64,000 bases of DNA. Origin: Lineolata rhizophorae (lineage: Eukaryota; Ascomycota; Dothideomycetes; Lineolatales; Lineolataceae). Below the pieces are notes generated by a model, which did not search any database, was not told where the DNA came from, and saw only the letters and a list, made by a program, of their open reading frames with translations. Below are positions 21,670 to 33,999 of this stretch, piece by piece. The DNA is taken from the NCBI GenBank assembly GCA_010093515.1, contig MU001676.1:321871-385870 (forward strand). Direction: 5' to 3'. The translations under genes and the position numbers were made by a program. Each line of letters starts with the position of its first letter. The first letter of the stretch is position 1.

Positions 21670-22480
21670 GATGCGACAAATGCTGGCGGGCGGACCGTAG
21701 AGCAAAGAATCGAGATTGCAAGACAGCAGAAGGGGCAAAGGAGGAGAAGGAGTGCTGCCTAGCACAAAGAGGAAGGGCAAAGGAACGCGATATAAGTAGC
21801 AACCCAGTAGGAAGCTGCGCACTGCGGGTTTCATGTGCAGGGCAAGTGGAGCATGACGAGGCCCGCCAAGCTTTCTCGGCAACCTCCATTCCATTGGTCC
21901 TGGCGTTCCCTCCGCCACAGGCGGCCGCAACGCCGCGCAGTGTGGCTGAGGCGCCCAATAAGAGGCGCTTTGCGGAGTAGGTGTTTGGTTGCCCGTATCC
22001 ATTGCGTGTAGGTACTACGTAGGGCCACGCGTCGACATATCATCACAATGCTCACCAGCTCGCAGAGCCGATTACCGCGAATGTTCAACTTTAACCTCCT
22101 TCGGTCCGAGTCGCGAGCAGTCCGACTCCGCGGATACGTTTGTTGGATTCCAAAAGGCCCCATTCCTTACGAGACAGCCAAAGCTAGGTATGGCAGGCGC
22201 TTCCAGTAACCGCACTGGAACACAATGAAGAGTCTCTTTGCTCTTACCATTATGCCATATTTAGACAATATCCTACACCCTTAGAGACAAGCTCGCCAAA
22301 ATAACAGGCCAACAAATAAACCAGGGAATGCTCGCTCGAAGCACACCTCTCAGATGTCTTTTTGGAACCGCAATAACTCCGTAGCAGCCACATTAAACCG
22401 GTCGGACGTGCATTCGCAGCGAGGAACATTTGGTAGAAGGAAGCACGGATAGTGAGCTGCCCTTTCTATACAATGCCAAA
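21670..22480. other. Intergenic, no gene seen
   Basis: Separates the CUE5-like start from the EMP24-like stop on the same strand. Frames on both strands lack motifs. It is expected to hold the CUE5-like promoter. Confidence 0.5.
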
Positions 22481-23289
22481 TCATACAACTCGCTTGACCT
22501 ATAGGGCACATTGTCAGTTCTTGCCCGCATCGTCGTAAGAATTCCCTCACCTCGAAAAACCGTTTCAGCCACCAGACCTGAAAAACACCCTCCGCGACCA
22601 AAACCATAAGCTGGAATATGCTCCACCACTTCACCCGTGCATTTGTGCTCTCGGCAGTGTTGCGGTGCGTCCGCTCGCGGACAACAATATAGCCTTGCTC
22701 GTCCTTGACTTGCGCGACTAGCTCCGAAAGTTGGCGCACTGCAAAATTTAGTATCCCTTTCCTACCAACAATAAATGGCAATGTATTAGGCATCTCTTAC
22801 CCTCCTTCTCGAGCGGATCTTGTGGCGCCTCCGACTCCGGTACGTAGACGATGCCGTGGACGTTAAAGGACACTTCCTTCGACGTTGAGGACCAGTGTTC
22901 GTTGCTGAAGCAGTACATGTACCTGCCATCCTCCTTGGCTGTGAAAGAGTGATCGCCAGATGACACGCCGCGCTCGTGGACTTGGTAGCCGCCCTTTGGC
23001 CTTTGGATCTACAGGGAAGTTAGAGAGTTAGCAACGTGCACGCCATGATCATGAAAAATAAACCGCAGTTTGCGAGGTAGGATATCCATACCCAGAAATC
23101 AATATCCAAATTTCCACTACCACCGAACTCGCGATCGCCGACTTGGAATGTGACGGTCATCTTGTCGTCGGCGTGTAGGGTCTCGTGGAAACACTCTCGC
23201 GAATGTGCCTTCATCTGGATATTGTGCGCAGACACCACCTGGAGCAAGCCGGCGAAGGTCGCCAGGTACGCGACGAGGAATAGCAACAT
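22481..23289 (-). CDS. emp24: p24-family cargo receptor, EMP24 type
   Basis: Four exons on the minus strand: 23092-23289, 22801-23008, 22551-22738, 22481-22498, giving 203 residues. The last exon is only 18 nt (VKRVV plus stop). Features in order: signal peptide ending near LLQVVSA, lumenal GOLD domain with the paired cysteines in RECFHE and YMYCFSN, a coiled-coil with VKDEQGYIVVRERTHRNTAE, one C-terminal membrane helix (WWSIFQLMVLVAEGVFQVWW), and a short cytosolic tail LKRFFEVKRVV. The tail has the di-aromatic (FF) and C-terminal valines expected for COPII/COPI sorting. The p24 beta class (yeast Emp24) cycles between ER and Golgi and packs GPI-anchored proteins. Length and layout are standard. 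Confidence 0.93.
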
Positions 23290-24121
23290 GGCGCAATTAA
23301 AGAAGAGAAAACGGCTGTGAGAGAAATGGATGGAGCTGTCTTCTGGGACGGATTTCTACTTCGTTTAGGGGATCTGAAAGGCCAGCTCGCCGGTATCGGA
23401 TTATCATAATGCCGGCAAACCCAATACATATGTAACCACAAGCCACCTGCCTCCGTGGCCCCTCCCCCGGACTTCCACAACCCCTCAGGTAACCTGAGGA
23501 TCAGCTTCATGACACAGAAAGCAAAGCCACCTGTTTATGACAAGCGGTTGCTAAATCTGTCACTTTTGATATATGGGTCGAAATTTTTGTCTTGCCTGCG
23601 ACTTCACTTCACGTGCCTGTGTTTGAGTCCTAGCGCGTTATGCCGCATGCTGTTTACGCGTAGCAAACGGAATCTCTTGTGGCTTCACCTTTCTTACCGT
23701 TAATGAGAGAGGCAATGTCTGTTTTTGGAGTTCCGGCATGTGTTGACATGGTTTCGTGAGGCGTTGCCTCACGGAGTATTATATTCTAGTCAAATCCCTT
23801 TATGTTATTGCTAGTGAGGCAATAGACAGGGCACTAATGGAAATGCGGCGAATTGCAAGTATGAACCAATTCATTGCTGTTGCAACTTCAAGGAACTGTC
23901 TTCGCTAAGCCGCGTCACTCGCGATCCGTTTCTTACCCTCCATCACACTGTTAGTAGGATACCGACAATGCCACACGTGTACTCTATAGTTGGACGTGAG
24001 GCTTTTGCGAAGAACTTCTCACCTTCGTTTAGAGTCCGGTCATTTAAAGAGCCCAAAACGTTGCACTTCTTTTGCGAGCAACAGCTACAAAGCTTTTGGA
24101 ATTCGAACAACTCTTTCCAAA
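23290..24121. promoter_or_regulatory. Shared upstream region of EMP24-like (-) and GNAT (+) genes
   Basis: 832 bases between divergent starts, so promoters of both genes must lie here. The middle (about 23550-23900) is AT-richer. The GNAT frame is open from 23990, but nothing conserved precedes the ATG at 24122. No defined element was identified. Confidence 0.5.
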
Positions 24122-25165
24122 ATGAGCGCGCCAACGTATAAGCTGCGCCGTGCGGAGTATTCTGACAATTCTGACATTCCTGCCGTCACAAAGGTCATTT
24201 CTCAGGCCTTCAAAGATGATGCTGTTTTTGGGCACATGATGCATCCACACCGTTTCTGGTTCAAGCGTGACTTCAAAGGCTTTTTCGGGCGCCATCTGGG
24301 AATCAACTGGTGGAATTGGACGCACGTTCTGATCATCGTGACAACTAGCACACCCAAGGGAGAACGAATCGTTGGCGTCGCCGACTGGGAGCGGCACGGC
24401 AAGCATGCGCGTGAGGCCGGATTCGGACTTGCCTGGTGGGATCCGCGTAAGCATTTCCCGTTTGATATTCGGTGGTTATTTCCTTCGCTCTACAACTTCG
24501 CCAAACTGCTCTCGACAATCATGCTAATAGATTATTTGCGTCTAGAGAACCTCATAGCACCTTCTATTTCAACTGCCAATTCTGCATTGGGGTTCTTCAT
24601 ATGGCCAAACCGTGCGCGCAACCCTAGCATACCACTTGGCGTGGTCGACTCAGCCTATACGTTCAACCACTTATGGCCGGATTACGACATTATCGACAAA
24701 TGGCATTTGAAAGTTTTAGCCGTGCATCCGCTACATCGACGAAAGGGAGTCGGCGAAATGTTATTGGACTGGGGCTTACGAGCCGCTGACCGCGAAAACG
24801 GATTTATGACTGTTGATGGTGACTCTACTATGTTTGAACATGTTGTGGAGGATATCATGGAAGGGACTTGGGTCTCGGCCGTTAGCCCGGAATATACGAT
24901 GGACTTCTTCAAAGCCTTTGGATTTTCCGAGGGGTTTATTTGGAGCCCGAAAGGGGTAGGTCAAGACATGTGGCATGTGTCCTCAGGCGCTGTCATGCTC
25001 CGAGCACCTAATGCTCGAGTTAGCAGACGTCGCAACACTCGCCCTGTGGCTCTCCCCAGGGGTACAGAAGGTTCTGACTCCCAGAGACAAGTCGCATGGA
25101 GGTGCTTGTTTGAAGCTTGCTTTGACACCGAGCAGGGTTATCAGTGGAGAGTATACCCACAGTAA
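24122..25165 (+). CDS. GNAT-family N-acetyltransferase
   Basis: Single exon, 347 residues, start in context aaaATGagc. The C-terminal half contains the acetyl-CoA-binding motif A: strand LKVLAVHPLHRRKGVGEMLL, with RRKGVG as the Q/RxxGxG pyrophosphate loop, followed by a helix and the motif-B segment with FFKAFGFSEGF. The N-terminal part (IPAVTKVISQAFKDDAVFGH) is the usual first strand-helix of fungal GNAT proteins, with a long insert that contains a hydrophobic helix near LIDYLRLENL. After about residue 295 the sequence becomes a basic and poorly conserved-looking tail, so the true 3' end might differ by an unseen intron. The acceptor substrate is unknown. The 3' end is 213 bases from that of the convergent rhodopsin-domain gene. 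Confidence 0.82.
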   Translation: MSAPTYKLRRAEYSDNSDIPAVTKVISQAFKDDAVFGHMMHPHRFWFKRDFKGFFGRHLGINWWNWTHVLIIVTTSTPKGERIVGVADWERHGKHAREAGFGLAWWDPRKHFPFDIRWLFPSLYNFAKLLSTIMLIDYLRLENLIAPSISTANSALGFFIWPNRARNPSIPLGVVDSAYTFNHLWPDYDIIDKWHLKVLAVHPLHRRKGVGEMLLDWGLRAADRENGFMTVDGDSTMFEHVVEDIMEGTWVSAVSPEYTMDFFKAFGFSEGFIWSPKGVGQDMWHVSSGAVMLRAPNARVSRRRNTRPVALPRGTEGSDSQRQVAWRCLFEACFDTEQGYQWRVYPQ

Positions 25166-25378
25166 AACTGACGTTCTCAGGTGAGCTGGCTTTAACACCT
25201 CACATGATGCGAAGTAGATAGTAGCCTTGATTTGAGCATAGCATAACTAATCTCTTTGATATCTAATGACCTCGCCCTTCTTTGAGCAAGCATAACGGCC
25301 CAAATTAAATAATAATCCTTTAAACACCACACATTCAACTTAGAGTCTATGTAATATTTGGGTCGTCTCCTATCAGAT

Positions 25379-27132
25379 TCATAGGGATACCCCTATACTA
25401 TCTTCATTACCTCGTGTCACTCTCCACTGCACTTCACGTCGAATGATCCTCTCCTGCGAGGATATGTGCCCAGCAGTAGTCATCGAAGAATCGGAATGCC
25501 CACTAGCCAATGTCTCCCTCCCGGTTGGATGATACACAGCGACAGAATGACTAATGTTCTCCGGCCGCAGTGTTTCAATTTCGAGGTTATCCTGCGGTGC
25601 TGGCGATCTCCGCCCGTAAGGCAATGCAGTCCCAGGTCTAGGAGGAGTCGTGCAATTGTTAGGTGTTCTGTGATCCAAGGCATATGCCCCAGCCGAATGA
25701 TCTCGACAAGCATTCATGTCGCTTTTGACAATGCCCAAGCACGTCGGACAGATCGTAGGGCTGACCGGGCCCTCAGCATCCTCGCTCCGCAGCGAGTCCA
25801 TTTTGAACTTTCCACCGCCCGTACCTCTACCACCATCGCCATCACGGCGCCAGAGCACGCTGCGAATTCTACTCCCTGTACCGCTCAAATTTGTTCCGTG
25901 GGTAGTGTAACCATTTGACCCGTATGGGCGCGAAGAATAACCAATCTCGAGGCCGAGGCCGGTGTCGAAACTCTTGATGAAGGATTTGAGGCAGGGGATG
26001 GTTGCGGAAATGAGAGAGTAGCCTAGCTCGACTTGATGCCATATCACCCAAGGCGTCACATTAACGCCAGGTAGGAGGCCATTGGTCATACTACGGGAGA
26101 TTGCATTGAGAAAGAGGAGGGAAAAGGCTGCGACACTATGTTTCAGAGAAGTTAGTGCTCAGTTCTGCGCATGTAGGTTTACAGTGGGGTCGCAACGTAC
26201 GGGAGTCGAAACATGAAGGCGAGAACGACGCGAAATTTGAGGTCAGATTTCATCTGCAAGTTCCATACCAAATATACTGGTAGACATGCGAACACGATCT
26301 CCGTAGCGACGTCAATTGCAACGACAACTTTCCAACGGGTTGTCTACAAAGGAGTCGCACGCTCGTCAGCTATCGAAATTCCTTCTATCTTTCCACATTG
26401 CTAATCGTGTTGGCAATATTACCTTGTCTGCGCAAAAAGCCGCATGGGGCAGATTAGGGTCTATTGGCCTTAAATCACATCTTGCGGATACAGCGATAGA
26501 AGATGCAACTCCCCAAATGATGGAAAGGGCAAGGAGTCCATTGCATAGCAGCCGGAACCTGCGGAGGTCTCGCGTGAATACTCGTCGAATTAACAATATA
26601 ACAGATGCTTTTGTGGCGGCCAGAGCGAGTATGATAAGGATTGCATTCCCAAACATTGCCTACGCACGCACTAGGTTTTAGCTGGTTGATCCGAATCTAT
26701 GTTGGGGGAATTGTATAGGGTAACTGTTTCGAGGAACTTACGTGAGCCAAGACAGTTTGCGCCGAATCGCTCACGATCCCAAAAGATTTTCCAAGCCCAT
26801 TTGCCACCGCGTACATTACCGCGGCGAACTGGCCAACTGTAAGTAGCTAAAACTCTACTGTTAGCTGTGCACATATTGTCCATTTCCATTAGAGCCAATG
26901 CAGGACAATTTCTGCGCCGTGTACACACCTCGGCTCCGACCATTGCCCAATCATCCAAGCCGAATATGTGCCATTTGATGTAGCAGCGGGTGAAAAAGGT
27001 AAGTGAAGAGTAGACTAATGAAAGGAAGACTGTAATCCATATTTGGCCACCATGATCATGGGGGGTAATGGTTGAAAAGCGGTTGCCGTCATACTGGCGT
27101 GCAAGGACGGCGATCATGTCGAGTGAGAGCAT
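25379..27132 (-). CDS. Fungal rhodopsin-domain seven-helix membrane protein
   Basis: Five exons on the minus strand: 26929-27132, 26742-26846, 26423-26659, 26201-26343, 25379-26135, 481 residues. Hydrophobic segments are seen in order: WITVFLSLVYSSLTFF; a helix around LLTVGQFAAVMYAVANGLG; AILIILALAATKASVILLIR; LCNGLLALSIIWGVASSIAV; VVVAIDVATEIVFACLPVYL; VVLAFMFRLPVAAFSLLFL; and a last one near VELGYSLISATIPCLKSF. The FGLDDWAMVGAE and AKxSVxLLIRR-type patterns place it in the large fungal rhodopsin-domain/PTH11-related group. These are putative surface receptors, mostly uncharacterised. The roughly 190-residue C-terminal tail is hydrophilic and rich in Ser, Thr and Arg. The exon 1/exon 2 junction (GAE-LLTV) has an alternative acceptor seven codons away. 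Confidence 0.82.
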
Positions 27133-29061
27133 GATGCAAAGACACAGTTATGATGGGCAAAATCAAGGGTTTGTCAGTAGAAATGCTACAGACAACTAGC
27201 CTAAGGCTTGAAGTCACCCAGAATATGCACTATGCGTAAACACAAAGCTAGCAAAGCTAGTCAACAATTAAAGCCATCGTTGTTGCGAGAGAGGTAGAAG
27301 GTGCAGGAGAAGGGCAAGAAAAATTTGATCAGCAATAGTATCAGGGCAGTGATAAAACGCCCTGATAATAGAACTAGTCACTTACTGCCAAGGCAATACT
27401 AATAAAGTACACTCGTTGCTTCACAACATGAATGAGAATGTCCTTTCCGAACAGTCAGGAGTGAGGCCTGGACTGCTAAGACGAACACAGAAGCCCCAGC
27501 AACAGCAGAGGCTCGTAGTTAATTCGTGTCCGCTTTTTAGCAAAGGCTCTCTGTTCTCCTTCCGTCTGGCTGCCGCTTTGCCCTGTCGATAGATGACCCA
27601 CTAACCTGGGGTCATGCTGTGTATCGTTGCCAGCTGGGGATTCCTAGGGTTGCAGCACTGAAATGCGGCCCACCTGAGCTCGCCGGTCGCCAACTCGTAT
27701 TCGTACCACTCATAGAGCGAAACGAAGCGGTGCCTAAGGAATACAGGAGCTGCAGGTCAAGGTGGCACAAGGGTTAGAGCGCCAACCAAAGTGGCTGGAA
27801 CAGTACAACTAGGATACGAGCAAAAAATGGTGAAGCATTCCTTAAAACCACAAACTTTTTACTTGCTTTGAAGATTTCAGAACAAGGTCAATACTTGGCC
27901 CTCTATGAATTTGATCCCTATTTGGTGTCCGAGAAAATAGGCAAGAACATGTGACGAACCATTCTAAGTTCCGAAGCCCTGAGTTACTGACATCCATTTT
28001 CGCACGAAGTACCGCACCTAAAGGAAATGTTCTTGAACTCCCAGTTTGTCTTTCAGTTCCACATTTGGATCTCAGTCAAGGATCGCAAACGCCCATATCA
28101 AAAGGATGATCACGCGCAGATGACACCAAGGGCGTTGGACGCGCCATTGTGCAACGACAAGGAGTCCCGGTACTGCGATGATGCCACGTAGGAGGCCAGA
28201 TGGCTCTATCTTGTTCAACATTAGACAAAAAGCGATTGCTATGAGAATGGATGAAAACCAAAGTTTTGACGTGGACTTTTACGCGCGTTGTCGGTTACAA
28301 GAAAGAAAGCCCACCTATCGCCTCGAGGCTCCGAGTGCCTTCGTTCGGCTATGGATACCTATTCTTGCATCTTTTCCAAATTGTCTCATTATTTGTTGAA
28401 CCCTTTGATTGGACAAGTTTGGAGTCGTCGCCTATGCGGCGCTGGCACAACCGCAATCGTATATGTAGTGCATGCGACTATCTGCACGTGGCTCTAATGG
28501 GAAATGTCCTCCGCTTTCTTGTGTCACGTCGCTTATAGAAGCATTTGAGCGCATCTGTTTTGTCGGCCCTTGACTGCGCCCTATTGGGAATTGTGATTCT
28601 AGCTCATTTGGTCTTCCGTGTAGGTGTGCCGCCTTGTATTTCTCACGTGAAAGGCAGGAAGGATGCGATTTAGCCTACTAACGGAGCAACTCATGGGCTC
28701 ATATTTTAGCTGCAATGAAAGTCTCAAGGCTTCTACCCCAAAAACTGTGTTGTACTGATATCTATATTTGCCGTAACCCATTTATAAATAATTCATAAGA
28801 AATGGTTGAAGCCTGATAGCTCTAGGCACATATCAGCTCTAGGCACATATCAGTCAGTTGGCACATCTCACTCTATCCGACAGTGATCAACGTAGACTAG
28901 GTATTTGCTATTGTGTAATGGTGAGCAGGGGCCGAAAGGATACGATTATATACGTGCGAGATCACTAGGTTCTTCAACCTCGTTCATGCGCATTATCGAC
29001 GCACTCCCAAGAAGTTTCAGCATTTAATATTGTTCTGCTTACAGAATAATTCCCGCGTCAT
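27133..29061. other. 1.9-kb AT-richer intergenic region, no gene seen
   Basis: No frame above about 95 codons and none with a motif. It contains the exact 17-bp tandem duplication listed separately. No tRNA or other RNA gene was recognised. It includes the upstream region of the rhodopsin-domain gene and the 3' flank of RRN6. Confidence 0.5.
28818..28851. repeat. Exact 17-bp tandem duplication
   Basis: The unit AGCTCTAGGCACATATC occurs twice back to back with no mismatch (28818-28834, 28835-28851), and a partial GGCACATCTC follows. It looks like a replication-slippage duplication in non-coding DNA. Confidence 0.9.
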
Positions 29062-32000
29062 TTAAAACCCAACTTTCCTGCGTTTCTTTCCCTTCCCCGA
29101 AGCTCCAGCTCCAGCTACAGTTGTGCCCATATCCGGCCTCCCACCGTGTCTCCCTGGAACAGTCTGCGACAACACAGCTCCGGGCGGTTGCTGCGAGCCC
29201 GTCTGCTGCGACTGAGAACTCATCATGGTCCCGCTAACGCCTGGGCCGGGAGAGCTCCTCCAGAGTGGGTCTGGCCGCGTCTGGCTAGACTGTAGTTGCA
29301 GCGGAAACTGTGGCTGCAATCTAGATTTTACTTGCGATGACAACGGCATACTACTGCCCGCCGCGTTCCCCGCCGCGGGAACGGTGCTTTGTCCTTCATT
29401 TGTTTTTCTGGCCTCCCTCCTCGCAACTGCCTTTTTCCTTGTGCGGCTATCTTCCTCAGTATCATCTTCATTGCTTTCTTCTAGCTCAGTAAGAACAGCT
29501 CGCCGAGTCCGATTCCACTCGTACGTATCTGGATTTGCGCCTTCGGACCAGTGAGCGAGGATACGTGCTTGCTGATGCGACACCGTTAGCGGGGTATCTA
29601 AATCTTCATCGTCACAGACCGAAGTGTAGTCTTTGATGCGTTCTTTTCCATGCGGCTCGAGAACAAGTCCGGCTAGACCCAAGCCCGAGGTGATAGAAGA
29701 AGCGATGGAAGAGGTACGGGAGCGTAGGGAGGGCGTGGGCTCTGGGGTAGGAAGGGAGGGTCTGGCCGGTAGCGATGAATGAAGGGCGTCCGCTGGAGAC
29801 TTTGGAATAAAAATGGGGGGTGGGACATGCCGGGAGGATGTAGATGTGGCGATGGGAAGCTGATTGGATGACTGAATAACTTGGGAACTGGATTGGAGAG
29901 CCCGTGGGCTTGGAAGCGAGCTGTAATTTCCTCCGCGGACAGGAAGAGAGAACGAGGATCCTGCGCTAGCGACGGCGGCACTTGCGTCGGTTTGCGAAGA
30001 AGGCCCTGCCTGTTCATCTACTTCCATAACGTCCTCAATTGCCGGTAGAGCCGCTGGTTTTCGCACTACTGAGCACGCTAGTCCCAACGTGACCGCGATT
30101 TCGCGCACGATACGCTCTTTTGATAGCCGCAACCGCGCAAAACTGCCACGATCCGGCACATTCTGAACCCACAATGTAATGCAGGCATCATAAATACACG
30201 CGATAGACTGCATGTCGGGATCTTGCCTGGAAAGGACGTCCAGATCTATTGCCCTAAGTGACGAGATGATTGAAAGAGTTGGGGGGGCTTGGCCATCTGT
30301 TGGTGCTGGAAAAGACTGGACGAGAGAATCCAAGGAAGCAGCTGCGATATCGACGTCGGGGATGAGTGTAGGGACGCGTGAAAGGCGAAGAATAGGGGCG
30401 AGAGGTCCAGGATCCTGGGAATTGTACTTTGCGTGCAGTTTCGATTTTATACGGTCGAATGCTACTTCAGTTAGTCTGCCAGTCTCTTCGTTCTCGGGAG
30501 TCGCAGCTGTGTAATATCCTCGTGTTCTTGATACACTCAAGAGATCTATCAGGGTCTCTTTTGATCTTCTAGGCTGTAGTTCCCATGAGATGTGCGCCCA
30601 GTGTAAAGGCTCGTTATCCTCCCCATCGGATACTAGATCATCATCGTCCACAACGAAGTCATCCTGAACAATTGCCTGAGAAAGGCCTTCAGGTTCACGT
30701 TTCCATGAAATTGCTCCGATTGATTCCAAGTCGGATCTTAACTTAAAGCCGCCCTCATTACTACCCGATGTGTTCGCGTAGACAAGACATTGCTTGAGAG
30801 ATTTGTCGGACAATAGGACATCTAATACAAAAAATTGTATCGAATTATCCAAGAGTGTTTTTACTGTCCCTGACGGGGCATGCCTGGAATTGGACTTGAA
30901 CCCAAGTGGAGTCAATGACATACCCAACACTGTAAGCCGAGCGTCCCCTTCGTCCGAGACCTTGAAAGGCTTTACTACGGCGCTGGATAGGTCTAGAATG
31001 CCGGGATCGGCGATTGAAACTGGAAATTGGTTGATATCGCTAACGTCGGAGAATCGGAAGGTTGTTACGGTAGAGTTCACGTGCGAGAACAAGAGCACTA
31101 ATACATCTATTCCCAAGTTAGCGGTGCATGCAGACTAGTTAGAGTGGTGCCGATGTACCTAGTTCGAGCGCTTCGACACATATGGTCAAACTAATATCTT
31201 CCGGATCTCTGAAATGCCTCCAGAAAGCCAGAACCTTAGCCCCCCCGTCCTGGGTGTTACCTTGAGCTGGCTTATCTTCGGTCGTGTACACATGCATCCA
31301 GAACAACCCGGTGGAAGTTACCACCCAAAGTCGATCTTTATGCAAGGGACACTGCCTTAAATCTAGAATCCAATCCGTTGTCTTCTTCAGCCCCAATTCA
31401 GGTGTGGCCATCTCTACCGCATCTTGCTCTTTGATGTCATACACAACCAGTTGCCTCCGATTGCACACGACCAAGGTGTTCACACCCACAACCCAGAGAA
31501 TCCTTGCCCATCCATCGTCTCTCACTTCCATATCCTCCCCTCCGATGTTCTCAATTTTTGGCGGTAATGAACCACACCGCACTTCTGTTGCCCAGAAAGC
31601 AGAGTAATCTCTTTTGCCATCTAGCTCCCAGACGAACCAGGCGCCTCTGTCGTCCACGGCGGCCAATTGTCGCTGATACCAGGGATTGAAGACAACGTCT
31701 GCAGGTGCATTGTCACCCATGCTCCTTAACTCCAATTCCAGCACCGGATGTGGCTCAATCCCCAGTCCTCTTGCTCCGATCGAACTTGGACCCGAAGCCT
31801 TTCTCAAGTTCCCCAACGCGCCTTTCACATACGGCCTAAAAACGACGACCTTGGCTGGCAACCTCACAGCACATAATGCGGCCGTATCTCCATCCCTCGC
31901 GGAGAACCTGACCTGCATCACAGGTGCACCCGGCCCTTTCCACACGCCTTCCAAGCCGCCCATACCGTGCCCCATAGGCGTCGGAACAGATAACCACGCG

Positions 32001-32500
32001 TTCCGGCTACCTTTATTGCCACCGTCCCAACCCTGCTGAACGTTGCGCACGAGCACGAACTTGACGTTCTCACCGGCTTCCCCCGCTACCGTAGCAAGGA
32101 GTCGTGCGCGTGGTTTGTGTAGACCTGCAGCTGTGGTGCCGACCAAGCCGGTCGAGAAAAGCTCGCCGCGAGCTGGGTCGTACGCGGATGTGGCAGCGAT
32201 GACGGCTTCGGACGTGCGGAGGAGAGACGGAAGGAGGTCAAAGGATGCGGTGAGATCGGGGAAGGCGTGGGTAAGGCGTTCGGCCTGAGTCGTGAGTTTG
32301 CGGCTGGACGAGAGGCCGGTTGAAGTGGCTGCTGGATCGTTCGTTGAGGAAGGGGTTGCGGTGGCGGCTGGACCGGGCAAGAGATGTAGAATCACATCCT
32401 GAGCGGTGCTTTCTTTACGCGAAAAGTGCCATTTTCGCTCGCCGCGATCGTATGTGGCGCGGCCAAAATGCCCGTAATTGAGCGGAAAAGCGTCAGTCAT
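29062..32500 (-). CDS. rrn6: RNA polymerase I core factor subunit RRN6-like
   Basis: Two exons on the minus strand (31159-32500, 29062-31106) give 1128 residues. The 52-nt intron joins CVEALEL to DVLVLLFSHVN. The start is the ATG opening MTDAFPLNYGHFGRATYD, the typical Rrn6 N-terminus; the frame runs 32 codons further upstream but without an ATG. The N-terminal two thirds suit the Rrn6 beta-propeller (segments such as KDRLWVVTSTGLFWMHVYT and DDRGAWFVWELDG). The C-terminal third holds RILAHWSEGANPDTYEW and a Ser/Gln-rich stretch, and ends in the basic GKGKKRRKVGF. Rrn6 with Rrn7 and Rrn11 forms the core factor that recruits Pol I to the rDNA promoter. Divergently paired with SPC25. Confidence 0.88.
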
Positions 32501-32950
32501 TCGGGTTACGTTTCGGCGGTTTCGGTCGAAAATGGATCGTCTCGGCGGCGTTGGTCGCAAGAACCATATCTGAGTTGAAATGTTGAAAGAAAACAAAGTA
32601 AAGTTAGAACCATGGGCAAATGAAAGAATAGAAGATTTTTAAAATCGCAACATAGAGCTTAGTAGGTACAACCTGAGTGTTCAAAAGGCTGAGTGTTGCT
32701 GAGCCATGGAAAGTTGCCCCAGGTGGTCCACTCGGCTTGCCTCGGAGATGGATCGGCCAAGCCCGTTGCCGATGCGCAAAGGCGCTTTGCCGAATCGGGG
32801 CAAACGAAAACAAAACCACTCACAAAGCATCGCTACACCTTTCGCACCGAGCCGCTTGCACCACAGTCCCATAACTCAATCAACGGATTACCCGCAGAAA
32901 AGATCGCAAATTAGATACTTTATAAAGCTTTCCAAAAAACCGACGTAACC
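32501..32950. promoter_or_regulatory. Bidirectional promoter region of RRN6 (-) and SPC25 (+)
   Basis: 450 bases separate the two divergent start codons and must hold both promoters. The part from 32560 to 32660 is AT-rich. No specific element was recognised. Confidence 0.6.
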
Positions 32951-33814
32951 ATGGCCGCTGCGGCGACTTTCGAGCCCTCGCTCTCAACGAGTGCTATGCG
33001 CCCGCCCCTCTCCTCGGCCGATGCGCCGTCCATGGCCGATTCGCTACCCAACACCAATTTCGGCTTCGACGACCTGCGCGAGCGCATGGCGCGCTTCACG
33101 GCGCGCTTTGACGATTTCATCGAGAAAGGCCGCAGGCGCGTCCTCGAAGAGCGCAACCAGTTCCGGGTCAACGTTGTCGAGCTTCAGGGTGAGTTTCCCG
33201 CAACTACACTACCATGGTAGCACCTTTGGCGTTGCATCCCAAGTACACCAAACTAACGCCTATGCTCAGAGGATCAACGCATGCGCAAGCGTGATATTGA
33301 GATCTTGAATCTCAAGCAAACGACGCACTCGCAGACGGTGGCCAAGGAAGCCGCCGAGACGGCGGAGCTGCACACGGCGATCCAGCAGCTGACCTCGCAG
33401 CGCGACACAGCGCTGTCATCGCGCGACGCTCTCAAGGCCGAGGTCGCCGACGTGCAGGCCGCCATCGCTGCCCGCCGCGACGCCCAGCACAAGCACGCCC
33501 GCTACCTCGACGCCCAGTCGCGCTTCAACGGGCCCGAGCTCCAGTTCTGGGAGGACCACTTGTGTATGCGCATCGAAGGCGCGGGGCTAGCGGACCGGCT
33601 CAAGTTCGTGTTTACCCATGTGCATGAGAGAGATTGGGAGAGGGAGGGGTGGTTCGAGTTGGATCTGGGTAAGAGGGAGTACGAAATTGTGGCATATAGG
33701 CCCAAAGTGGAGAAAGAGGGGGTGGAAGGGTTGCTGGAGAGGCTGAATGAGAGTAGAGACTTGACTGCTTTCTTAAAAGGAATGAGGGAACTATTCGTCG
33801 AAGCATTGAAATAG
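32951..33814 (+). CDS. spc25: Kinetochore protein SPC25 (NDC80 complex)
   Basis: Two exons (32951-33188, 33270-33814), 260 residues; the 81-nt intron has a CTAAC branch site 17 nt before its AG. Layout is that of Spc25: a short N-terminus, a long coiled coil (about residues 45-165, beginning RERMARFTARFDDFIEKGRR and continuing through LKQTTHSQTVAKEAAE), then a small globular domain with FWEDHLCMRIEGAGLADRLK, ELDLGKREYEIVAYRPKVE and a final helix LKGMRELFVEALK. Spc25 pairs with Spc24 to anchor the microtubule-binding NDC80 complex to the inner kinetochore. Kozak context is accATGg. Its 3' end is 185 bases from that of the convergent helicase gene. Confidence 0.93.
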
Positions 33815-33999
33815 GAAAGGTAATGTGGCCCCTCGGCCTTGGGATGCATTAGTAAATGGCGGCTCTGTTTGGCGCAGCGTTGCACAGCTCGCTTTTCCGA
33901 ATTGTCCTTTGGCACTTTCGAGATCTCCGCGAGCAAGTATCTTGAGAAGTGTGTTGGAAATTGTTTCGAACTTCTCTTGAAATAATTTTTACATCCTCA

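Noticed and set aside
32501-32596. RRN6 start 32 codons upstream
   Set aside because: The upstream codon is TTG and the extra residues do not resemble Rrn6 N-termini; ATG at 32500 opens the conserved sequence.
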